The notes under the pieces were generated by a model. It was not told the origin of the DNA. It ran no database searches and saw nothing but the letters and a program-made list of their open reading frames with translations. A stretch of DNA of 64,000 nt, from positions 1,612,001 through 1,676,000 of the forward strand of contig NZ_CP114289.2 in assembly GCF_027111315.2 (NCBI RefSeq), written 5' to 3'. Each line of letters begins with the position of its first letter. Position 1 is the stretch's first letter. Both the position numbers and the translations under genes were made by a program. This document shows, piece by piece, positions 17,235 through 25,297 of this stretch. Source of the DNA: Flavobacterium limnophilum. Its GTDB lineage: Bacteria > Bacteroidota > Bacteroidia > Flavobacteriales > Flavobacteriaceae.

Positions 17235-17945
17235 TTACATTTTATCCAACAAAATAATATTTAAAATATTATCATCAGGATCAAAAACATTACATTCACA
17301 ATTCTCTTCATTTTCAATTTCTTTTTGAAAATAAATACCTTCTATATAATCATATTCTAACTCATAAAGATATCTAGGATTCTCTACATTACAATCCTCA
17401 AATTTATTAGTAAAATAATCTCTAATTTTATCTTCTAATTTATTTTTATAGAATAAATTTGGAACTAAAACAATAAAATTATTATCGCAATCACTTAAAT
17501 ATAAATCACCTTGTACACGCCATTCTCTTTCCCAAGTGAAATCTATAAAAGGCTTTTTGGGCAATTCTTTGTATTTAAATGAAGGTTCAAATAATGCAAA
17601 TCTCCATTTTAAGTCATTTGATAATTTATTAAAACACTTTTTTTCCAAATAAAGAGCAGGTCTTCCTGAATAAATTTTATAAATTTCCTCTTTATCAAAC
17701 ATCAACCCAAATTTCCTGTAATTTGAATAATTCGTGTGATTTGTAAATCCATACTCCATAATTATTTTTAATGGTGTTTCTGTCAAACAAACAATTTCAT
17801 TATCTTCTAAACTTTTAAATTTAGTCGCATTTATACATTTATCAATTAAGATTGAATACAAATTTTCAAATGCTTCGTCATCATTTTCACCTTTTGTAAA
17901 ATGAATTAGTGTACTTGATAAATCTGGTCTTTTAAATTCATTCAT
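17235..17945 (-). CDS. AbiGi/DUF2971-like protein, possible phage-defence component
   Basis: 236 residues from the ATG at 17945 (MNEFKRPDLSSTLIHFTKG). LIHFTKG near the N-terminus, the INATKFKSLEDNEIVCLTETPL stretch (about 46-68), an RPALYL segment and FIDFTWEREWRV (about 143-154) are the pattern of DUF2971 and the related AbiGi abortive-infection proteins; which of the two fits better cannot be decided by eye. DUF2971-type genes often travel in defence islands. No AbiGii-like partner is adjacent. The gene is AT-rich, ends beside DUF1697 fragment E and stands back-to-back with recG. Confidence 0.6.
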   Translation of the reverse strand: MNEFKRPDLSSTLIHFTKGENDDEAFENLYSILIDKCINATKFKSLEDNEIVCLTETPLKIIMEYGFTNHTNYSNYRKFGLMFDKEEIYKIYSGRPALYLEKKCFNKLSNDLKWRFALFEPSFKYKELPKKPFIDFTWEREWRVQGDLYLSDCDNNFIVLVPNLFYKNKLEDKIRDYFTNKFEDCNVENPRYLYELEYDYIEGIYFQKEIENEENCECNVFDPDDNILNIILLDKM

Positions 17946-18095
17946 ATCTAAATATTTTATCTTCAAATATAACTATTTCTAAACGACAGTATTCTCAATT
18001 TTGATAAAGTTGTTTATTATTTTAACAGCGTTTTTATTGTCAAATTATTTCAACAGCAAATTTATTGTCAAAAAAAATCAATAATTTCAAATTCC

Positions 18096-18119
18096 TATTT
18101 TCCAAACAAAAAACTATCT
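18096..18119. repeat. Right copy of a perfect 24-bp direct repeat
   Basis: Identical to 15015-15038. It ends 7 bases before the recG ATG; the TATCTTCG it runs into at 18115-18122 is a near match to the -7 box, so this copy is probably the native recG promoter region. Confidence 0.9.
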
Positions 18120-18126
18120 TCGCAGT

Positions 18127-20235
18127 ATGCAGCAAAACCTACTAGAAACTCCCATCGAATACCTCAAAGGCGTCGGTCCCAACCGCGGGACTTTGCTGCG
18201 CAAGGAATTGGGAATTCACAAATACGGTCATTTGCTCAATTTTTTTCCCAATCGCTACATCGACAGGACACGCTATTACAAGATAAACGAATTGCAAAAT
18301 AACGTTGCCGAAGTTCAAATCATCGGCAAAATCATTAATGTAAAAACCGTTGAATTTGGCAAAAACCAGAAACGATTGGTGGCAACCTTCGTGGATGATA
18401 CGGGACAAATGGAACTGGTTTGGTTTCAAGGCCACAAATGGATTCGGGAGAGTTTAAAACTGAATGAAATCTGCGTAATTTTCGGAAAATGTACTTCTTT
18501 TGGGAATACTTTCAATATGGCGCATCCCGAAATCGAGTTGATGACGGAACACGAACAAAGCCTGCGCTCGGCAATGCAACCCGTTTATCCATCGACGGAA
18601 ACCCTGGCCAACCGGGGAATTTCGAATCGAGTAATCAACAAAATGATGCAGCAATTGTTCTTGGAAACCCAAGCCAAATTTGCTGAAACCCTGCCCGATT
18701 ATTTGACAGCCGAATTAAAACTGATTCCCAAAAATGCGGCTTTGTTCAACATCCATTTTCCAAAAAGTGCCGAAGCATTGGCAAAAGCCCAATACCGATT
18801 GAAATTCGAGGAATTGTTCTATATCCAATTACAATTAATCACGAAAAACCTCATTCGAAAGCACAAAATCAAAGGACATCCGTTCACGAAAGTGGGCGAA
18901 TATTTCAATGATTTTTATAAAAACCATTTGCCTTTTGAACTGACCAACGCCCAAAAAAGAGTCATCAAGGAAATCCGGATCGATATGGGAAGCAACGCCC
19001 AAATGAACCGATTGCTGCAAGGCGATGTGGGTTCGGGAAAAACCATCGTGGCTTTGATGAGTATGCTCATTGCCTTGGATAACGGCTTTCAATCCTGTTT
19101 GATGGCACCCACGGAAATCTTGGCCAACCAACATTTTAATGGTTTATCAGAATTAGCCAAAGAGCTGAATATCAACATAAAAATATTGACAGGTTCAACC
19201 AAAATTGCAACTAGAAGAATCATTCACGAAGAACTCGAAAATGGCAGTTTGCACATCCTGATTGGCACACACGCTTTATTGGAAGACAAGGTGAAATTCC
19301 AAAACTTGGGCTTGGCCGTGATTGACGAGCAACATCGTTTTGGAGTGGAACAACGCTCGAAATTGTGGAAGAAAAACGAAATTCCGCCACACATTTTGGT
19401 AATGACCGCCACGCCTATCCCGAGAACTCTAGCAATGAGCTTGTATGGCGATTTGGATATTTCGGTAATCGACGAATTGCCACCGGGACGAAAACCCATC
19501 CAGACCGTGCATCGATTTGACAGCAATCGCCTGAAAGTCTGGAAATTCATCCGGGACGAAATTGCCATTGGCAGACAAATTTATATCGTCTATCCGCTAA
19601 TTGAAGAATCTAAAACTATGGATTTCAAGGATTTGATGGACGGTTACGAAAGTATTTCCCGTGATTTTCCGTTGCCGCAATATGCCATTTCCATCCTTCA
19701 CGGAAAAATGAAACCCGCCGATAAAGATGCCGAAATGAAACGCTTTGCCGAAGGAAAAACCAATATTATGGTGGCGACAACCGTGATTGAGGTTGGCGTG
19801 AATATTCCCAACGCCAGCGTGATGATTATCGAAAGTGCGGAACGTTTTGGACTGTCGCAACTCCACCAGCTTCGGGGTCGCGTGGGTCGTGGTGCCGAGC
19901 AAAGTTATTGCATCCTGATGACGAGCCACAAATTGAGTGCCGACAGCAAAACCCGAATGGAAACGATGACTGGAACGAACGATGGTTTCGAAATTGCCGA
20001 AGTCGACCTCAAACTTCGCGGTCCCGGTGATTTGATGGGAACCCAACAAAGCGGTGTCCTAAATCTACAGATTGCCGACATTGTCCGCGACCGAAATATT
20101 TTGCAATTGGCACGAAATTATGCCTTGAAAATCTTGAAGGAAGACGCACCGATGCAAAAGCCCGAAAACGCCACTTTAAGAGCAACCTACATCGAGCTGA
20201 CCAAAAAGAAAAACATCTGGAATTATATTAGTTAA
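18127..20235 (+). CDS. recG: ATP-dependent DNA helicase RecG
   Basis: 702 residues, the normal RecG length. The N-terminal wedge domain contains an OB fold (about 60-140: VQIIGKIINVKTVEFG). Walker A is GDVGSGKT (299-306), motif II is IDEQHRFG, and LVMTATPIPRTLAMSLYGD, VATTVIEVGVNIPNASVMIIE and QLRGRVGRG are motifs III, V and VI. The C-terminal TRG region is present. It reverses stalled replication forks and processes Holliday junctions and R-loops. The gene is well conserved, unlike the patchwork immediately upstream. Confidence 0.96.
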   Translation: MQQNLLETPIEYLKGVGPNRGTLLRKELGIHKYGHLLNFFPNRYIDRTRYYKINELQNNVAEVQIIGKIINVKTVEFGKNQKRLVATFVDDTGQMELVWFQGHKWIRESLKLNEICVIFGKCTSFGNTFNMAHPEIELMTEHEQSLRSAMQPVYPSTETLANRGISNRVINKMMQQLFLETQAKFAETLPDYLTAELKLIPKNAALFNIHFPKSAEALAKAQYRLKFEELFYIQLQLITKNLIRKHKIKGHPFTKVGEYFNDFYKNHLPFELTNAQKRVIKEIRIDMGSNAQMNRLLQGDVGSGKTIVALMSMLIALDNGFQSCLMAPTEILANQHFNGLSELAKELNINIKILTGSTKIATRRIIHEELENGSLHILIGTHALLEDKVKFQNLGLAVIDEQHRFGVEQRSKLWKKNEIPPHILVMTATPIPRTLAMSLYGDLDISVIDELPPGRKPIQTVHRFDSNRLKVWKFIRDEIAIGRQIYIVYPLIEESKTMDFKDLMDGYESISRDFPLPQYAISILHGKMKPADKDAEMKRFAEGKTNIMVATTVIEVGVNIPNASVMIIESAERFGLSQLHQLRGRVGRGAEQSYCILMTSHKLSADSKTRMETMTGTNDGFEIAEVDLKLRGPGDLMGTQQSGVLNLQIADIVRDRNILQLARNYALKILKEDAPMQKPENATLRATYIELTKKKNIWNYIS

Positions 20236-20239
20236 AGTA

Positions 20240-20459
20240 CACTATGATAGCACACTGATGAAACCAATTTACTTCATAAAAATAAGAGCCTCTCTCTGCC
20301 CAACATTGAAAAAAAAACAATAATCTGTATAGCTATTTCAGCTCGGGTCAAGCACGGGTCAAGAGTATGGATAAAGAATATATATAGTAACTGTATAGTA
20401 ACTGTATAGTAACTGTATAGTAACTGTATAGTTACTATACAGTAACTGTATAGTAACCA
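20240..20459. repeat. Dispersed element with 11-bp tandem units (copy 1)
   Basis: A head sequence (GTACACTATGATAGCACACTG ... CTCTCTGCCCAAC) is followed by CTGTATAGCTATTTCAG, two 11-base units (GCTCGGGTCAA, GCACGGGTCAA), one GAGTATGGATA, and then seven 11-base units TATAGTAACTG from 20383 to 20459. One unit is inverted, creating the palindrome CTGTATAGTTACTATACAG. A second head-only copy follows at about 20600-20690. No gene is visible in this spacer. Confidence 0.75.
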
Positions 20460-20599
20460 CAATACAACCCTGCAATACTACTTACCCAATAGTAAACAAA
20501 GAGGAATTGCAATTTGGGAAGCTTAAAAAAACATTTTTTTCTTCTTTATATTGAAATGGCTTCGCTCAATTAAATTAGGATTTTCTACCATTGTTATTC

Positions 20600-20690
20600 G
20601 GTACAGTGCAGCAAAATAGTACACTGACAAAATAAATTTATTTCGTTAAGAAACCACTTCTCTGCCGAAAGTTGGGAAAAAAAGGATTTT
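20600..20690. repeat. Head-only copy of the dispersed element
   Basis: GTACAGTGCAGCAAAATAG ... TTCTCTGCCGAAAGTTGGG resembles the head at 20240-20310 in order and spacing of its conserved blocks, but the 11-bp units are absent. Confidence 0.5.
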
Positions 20691-20822
20691 CATTTGAATT
20701 TACATTAAACCATTTTATTTTTTTACAGTCTTAAATAATTGTTCTTTTTAGGGCATTAAAATTAGTTGTTAATCCGTTGTTAAAATATTAACAAAACGCT
20801 CCTCATTCAAAATTCTAAACCT

Positions 20823-20830
20823 TAAATTTG
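20823..20830 (+). promoter_or_regulatory. Promoter -7 box of the RND efflux operon
   Basis: TAAATTTG matches TAnnTTTG, 50 bases before the ATG at 20881. No clear -33 element is visible. Confidence 0.5.
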
Positions 20831-20880
20831 TCTTCTTAACGAAAATATAAGAAGTCTAATCTCGCTTTTTCACATAAATT

Positions 20881-21939
20881 ATGAAAATAAAACATATCGT
20901 TTACACCCTGCTAATAATTGGTTTCGGAGCATTTATAGCTTACCGAATTAATTCAAACAAAAGCAAAAATGAAAATTCCAAAGGCAAAGACGGAAAAGGC
21001 AAAGTAATGACCGTTAGTGGAATTGTACTTAAAACAGAAACTTTCGACAACAATCTATCCCTTTCCGGCTCTATTGAAGCCAATGAGCAAGTGGAAATTC
21101 GCTCTGAAATTTCCGGAATCGTAGAAGGTATTTATTTCAAGGAAGGAAGTAATGTGGCCAAAGGACAACTGCTTTTTAAAGTAAATGATGTCGAATTGAG
21201 AGCCCAATTGCAACAAGCCAAAACCAAACAAGGACTGGCATCCGAAAACGAAAGAAGAGCTAAACTTTTATTGGCCAAAGAAGCCATCAGCCAAGAAGAA
21301 TACGATGTTGCCAGAGCCGATTACAAATTGGCACAAGCCCAAGTGCAATTAATTGACGCACAAATTGCCAAAACATCAGTTAGAGCGCCGTTTTCCGGGA
21401 AAATTGGATTGCGTTCCATTTCGCCCGGAACCTATATCACTCCTAGCCTTTTGGTAGCCAAATTAGTCAACATCAGCCAATTGAAAATCACCTTTTCCAT
21501 TCCTGAAAAATATGCCAATCAAGTAAAAGCCAATTCCAATTTAAGTTTCACTGTGGCGGGTTCGACTGAAAAATATCAGGCCAAAGTGTATGCCATAGAG
21601 CCAGAAGTGGAAATCTCGACCAGAACATTGCAAGTTCGTGCCTTGGCTGAAAACAAAGACGGAAAATTATTGCCGGGTACTTTTGCCAATGTCGAATTAC
21701 CTTTGGACATCATCAAAGATGCCATCATAATTCCATCGGAAGCCATCATTCCGGTACAAGATGGTAAAAAAGTGTTGATTTCAATTAATGGTAAAGTCAA
21801 AGAAATTAAAGTGGAAACCGCCACCAGAACCGATGCCACCATCTTGGTACTTTCAGGTTTAAAAGCGGGTGACACATTATTGACAACGGGTGTTATGTCC
21901 TTAAAAGAAGATGACGGCGTGAAAGTTAAAGTTAAATAG
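20881..21939 (+). CDS. RND efflux periplasmic adaptor (membrane fusion protein)
   Basis: 352 residues. One N-terminal anchor helix (IVYTLLIIGFGAFIAY) is followed by a lipoyl/barrel-sandwich domain split by an alpha-hairpin: VEIRSEISGIVEGIYFKEGSNVAKGQLLFKV (about 71-101), then the hairpin QAKTKQGLASENERRAKLLLAKEAISQEE, then SVRAPFSGKIGLRSISPGTYI. The beta-barrel and membrane-proximal domains complete the protein. It links the inner-membrane pump to the TolC-like channel. First gene of a three-gene operon; the hairpin is short, as in adaptors working with proton-driven pumps. Confidence 0.92.
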   Translation: MKIKHIVYTLLIIGFGAFIAYRINSNKSKNENSKGKDGKGKVMTVSGIVLKTETFDNNLSLSGSIEANEQVEIRSEISGIVEGIYFKEGSNVAKGQLLFKVNDVELRAQLQQAKTKQGLASENERRAKLLLAKEAISQEEYDVARADYKLAQAQVQLIDAQIAKTSVRAPFSGKIGLRSISPGTYITPSLLVAKLVNISQLKITFSIPEKYANQVKANSNLSFTVAGSTEKYQAKVYAIEPEVEISTRTLQVRALAENKDGKLLPGTFANVELPLDIIKDAIIIPSEAIIPVQDGKKVLISINGKVKEIKVETATRTDATILVLSGLKAGDTLLTTGVMSLKEDDGVKVKVK

Positions 21940-22005
21940 ATAGCAGATTTCAGATGCCAGTTGGCAGCAAATCCTTAATCGCAATTCTTAAATCGTATAT
22001 CCCAA

Positions 22006-25000
22006 ATGAGTTTATCCACCATAAGCATAAAAAGACCCGTACTGACCATCGTTCTGAACTTGACCATCGTCTTGTTTGGAATCATTGGATACACATTCCT
22101 GGGCGTTCGAGAATTTCCTTCTATTGATCCGGCACAGATTTCGATTCGAACCAGTTATACAGGTGCCAATTCAGATATTATTGAATCCCAAATCACGGAA
22201 CCTTTAGAAAAAGCTATTAACGCCATAGACGGGATTCGAAACGTAACTTCTTCGAGTACACAAGGCAGCAGTAACATCACGGTCGAATTTAATTTGAACA
22301 AAAATCTGGAAGAAGCCGCCAATGATGTTCGGGACAAAGTTTCCCAAGCCACTCGAAATCTACCCAAAGATATTGATGCACCACCAGTGGTTTCAAAGGC
22401 TGATGCCAATAGCGATGCCATCATTTCGATGACGGTACAAAGTGATTCACGAAGCGAATTGGAACTCAGCGACTATGCCGAAAACGTAATTTCACAACGA
22501 CTCGAAACCATTCCGGGCGTAAGTGGCGTGCAAATTTGGGGACAAAAGAAATACGCGATGCGGTTGTGGATTGACCCCATAAAATTAGCTTCTTATGGCT
22601 GCACGGTTTCCGAAGTAAGAGATGCCTTGAACAAGCAAAACGTGGAATTACCCTCGGGAAAATTGACCGGAAACGCCACAGAATTAACGGTAAAAACCGT
22701 TGGAAACCTTTCGACTCCCGAAGAATTCAACAACATTATTATTCGTACTGACGGCGATAAAATTGTTCGCTTGAGCGATGTGGGTTCTGCCACTCTAGGT
22801 CCTGAAAATCTGGAAACCAAAATGAGCCAATCAGGTTTGCCATTAGTTGGTGTAGCTATTGTGCCTCTTCCGGGAGCTAATTATTTAGATATTTCGAAGG
22901 AATTTTACAAAGAAGTAGATAAATTAAAAAAAGATTTACCAAAAGATATCAAGTTGAATGTAGCTATTGACAATACTATTTTTGTAAAAAAATCAGTGCT
23001 TGAAGTAGCGGAAACATTAGGGATTTCCTTAATTTTGGTAATCTTAATTATCTTTCTATTTTTTAGGGATTGGGCTATCGCTTTCCGACCTTTAATTGAT
23101 ATCCCCGTTTCGTTAATTGCAACATTTTTTATAATGTGGCTTTTCGGATTTTCAATAAACGTGCTGACTCTGCTGGCTATTGTTTTGGCAACAGGATTAG
23201 TAGTCGATGATGGAATCGTAGTTACAGAAAATATTTTCAAGAAAGTCGAAGAAGGAATGTCGCCAATTGAAGCTGCAATCAAAGGTTCAAACGAAATTTT
23301 CTTTGCCGTAATATCCATCTCTATAACCTTGGCTGCAGTATTTTTACCAGTAATTTTCTTGGAAGGATTTGTTGGGCGACTATTTCGAGAATTTGGGGTT
23401 GTTATTGGTGCTGCGGTATTGATTTCGGCCTTTGTTTCTTTGACCTTAACACCAATGTTGAATGCTTATTTGATGAAAGGTGGCGAACAGAAAAAATCAA
23501 AATTTTATATTGCGACTGAACCTTATTTTCAAAAATTAAATAGTAGTTATGCCGATGCTCTTGGTCGTTTTATGAAAAGAAAATGGTTAAGTTTTCCAAT
23601 ATTGATTTTCTGTTTTGGACTGATTGCCTTATTTTTTAATTTACTCCAAAAAGAAACCGCGCCCTATGACGATCGAAGCGGTATGATGATGAGCATTACT
23701 ACTGCAGAAGGTTCATCTTATGAATATACCGATCGATTTATGCAGGAAATCTCCAGATTGATAGACGATTCCATTCCAGAAAAAAAAGTGAGTTTGGTGA
23801 TTACTTCTCCTGGTTTTATTTCAGCCGCGTCAAACAGTGGAAGAGTTAGAATTTCATTAGTGGACCCAAGCGAAAGAAAAATTTCGCAAAAAGAAATTGC
23901 CGAAAAATTGACCAAATGGACCAAAAAATATCCTGAAGCCAAAACATCGGTGATAGAACAGCCCACAATTGCGGTAAATAGACGCGGTGGAATGCCTATT
24001 CAATACATTATTCAAGCACCCAATTTTGAGAAATTGAGGGAGAAAATACCTGTGTTTATGGACGAAGTGTCAAAAAACGAAACCTTTTCTAACTCCGACG
24101 TGAATCTAAAATTCAACAAGCCCGAAATCAACGTGTCCATCGATCGTGAAAAAGCCGAGAGCTTGGGAATATCCGTAATTGACATTGCCCAAACCCTGCA
24201 ACTTTCGTTAAGCGGCCAACGTTTTGGGTATTTTATGCGTAACGGAAAACAATACCAAGTCATTGGACAATTTGACCAAAAAGACCGTTCCAAACCCTTG
24301 GATTTAACGTCGATGTTTGTGAAAAATAATAAAGGCGAATTGATTCAAATGGACAATGTCGTGACGATCGAAGAGAAAAGCAATCCGCCGCAATTGTATC
24401 ATAATAACAGGTATATGTCGGCAACGGTATCGGCGGGTCTCGCTCCGGGCAAAAGTATCAACGACGGTATTGATGCAATGAATGACATAAAAACCAAAGT
24501 ATTGGACGATACTTTCACCACGGATTTGGGTGGAGAATCCCGAGATTTTGTCGAAAGTAGTTCGAATACTTCTTTTGCTTTTGGACTGGCTTTGTTGCTG
24601 ATATTCTTGATTCTGGCAGCACAATTCGAAAGTTTTGTCGATCCATTCATCATCATTTTGACCGTGCCAATGGCGGTAGCCGGAGCTTTATTCTCCTTAT
24701 GGTTGTTTGGACAAACTTGGAATATTTTTAGTCAAATTGGAACCGTAATGCTTATTGGTTTGGTAACCAAAAACGGAATCTTGATTGTCGAATTTGCCAA
24801 TCAATTGCGAGAGCAAGGAAAACCCAAATTGGAAGCCATTCTAGAAGCTTCGGAAGCACGACTTCGACCAATATTAATGACGAGTTTGGCTATTTCATTG
24901 GGAGCTTTGCCAATAGCAATGTCACTTGGAGCAGCTTCAACCAGCAGAATGGGAATGGGAGTGGTTATCGTAGGTGGAACAATTTTCTCCCTGGTTTTAA

Positions 25001-25104
25001 CACTGTTTGTAATTCCCGCTTTGTATCTTTTATGGTCGAAAGCGAGAAAACATTATCCAGAATTTGATCATATTGAAGAATATGAAACCAGTATAAAAAA
25101 ATAA
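22006..25104 (+). CDS. RND-family proton-driven efflux pump, inner-membrane subunit
   Basis: 1032 residues, the usual AcrB/MexB length. TM1 is VLTIVLNLTIVLFGIIGYTFL (12-32). The proton-relay pair Asp401-Asp402 is in TM4 (ATGLVVDDGIVVTENI), as in AcrB Asp407/408. GLVTKNGILIVEFANQLREQG in the second half carries the matching TM10 Lys. Two large periplasmic loops with porter motifs (about 40-330 and 560-860) show the internal duplication. It exports hydrophobic or amphipathic compounds from the periplasm and inner leaflet; the substrate is not predictable. It sits between the adaptor and the TolC-like gene. Confidence 0.95.
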   Translation: MSLSTISIKRPVLTIVLNLTIVLFGIIGYTFLGVREFPSIDPAQISIRTSYTGANSDIIESQITEPLEKAINAIDGIRNVTSSSTQGSSNITVEFNLNKNLEEAANDVRDKVSQATRNLPKDIDAPPVVSKADANSDAIISMTVQSDSRSELELSDYAENVISQRLETIPGVSGVQIWGQKKYAMRLWIDPIKLASYGCTVSEVRDALNKQNVELPSGKLTGNATELTVKTVGNLSTPEEFNNIIIRTDGDKIVRLSDVGSATLGPENLETKMSQSGLPLVGVAIVPLPGANYLDISKEFYKEVDKLKKDLPKDIKLNVAIDNTIFVKKSVLEVAETLGISLILVILIIFLFFRDWAIAFRPLIDIPVSLIATFFIMWLFGFSINVLTLLAIVLATGLVVDDGIVVTENIFKKVEEGMSPIEAAIKGSNEIFFAVISISITLAAVFLPVIFLEGFVGRLFREFGVVIGAAVLISAFVSLTLTPMLNAYLMKGGEQKKSKFYIATEPYFQKLNSSYADALGRFMKRKWLSFPILIFCFGLIALFFNLLQKETAPYDDRSGMMMSITTAEGSSYEYTDRFMQEISRLIDDSIPEKKVSLVITSPGFISAASNSGRVRISLVDPSERKISQKEIAEKLTKWTKKYPEAKTSVIEQPTIAVNRRGGMPIQYIIQAPNFEKLREKIPVFMDEVSKNETFSNSDVNLKFNKPEINVSIDREKAESLGISVIDIAQTLQLSLSGQRFGYFMRNGKQYQVIGQFDQKDRSKPLDLTSMFVKNNKGELIQMDNVVTIEEKSNPPQLYHNNRYMSATVSAGLAPGKSINDGIDAMNDIKTKVLDDTFTTDLGGESRDFVESSSNTSFAFGLALLLIFLILAAQFESFVDPFIIILTVPMAVAGALFSLWLFGQTWNIFSQIGTVMLIGLVTKNGILIVEFANQLREQGKPKLEAILEASEARLRPILMTSLAISLGALPIAMSLGAASTSRMGMGVVIVGGTIFSLVLTLFVIPALYLLWSKARKHYPEFDHIEEYETSIKK

Positions 25105-25191
25105 ATTTCTTCCGATGAATAAAAAGCTGGTTCCTGATAACCTTAGGCAATAATAATTTCACCGGAAGAAAAAGATATTAAATAAAAAAAC

Positions 25192-25283
25192 ACCACAAAT
25201 TACACAAATTAGCACAAATTGAAAACAAGGAATTGTAAAATTTTCACAAGAAAAAATTTGTGGCAATTTGTGCAATTTGTGGT
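25192..25283. repeat. Long imperfect inverted repeat (ACAAATT family)
   Basis: Left arm ACCACAAATTACACAAATT... (25192-25220) pairs with right arm ...GTGCAATTTGTGGT (25255-25283), loop ~34 bases. Located between the pump and the TolC-like gene within the operon. Related repeats occur at 27541-27644 and 61051-61137, with a half-arm at 15162. Confidence 0.8.
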
Positions 25284-25297
25284 AAAAACAAAAAATT

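Noticed and set aside
20383..20459. Plasmid-type iteron replication origin
   Set aside because: No rep gene nearby, the genome context is chromosomal, and similar arrays occur at two other sites with different units.
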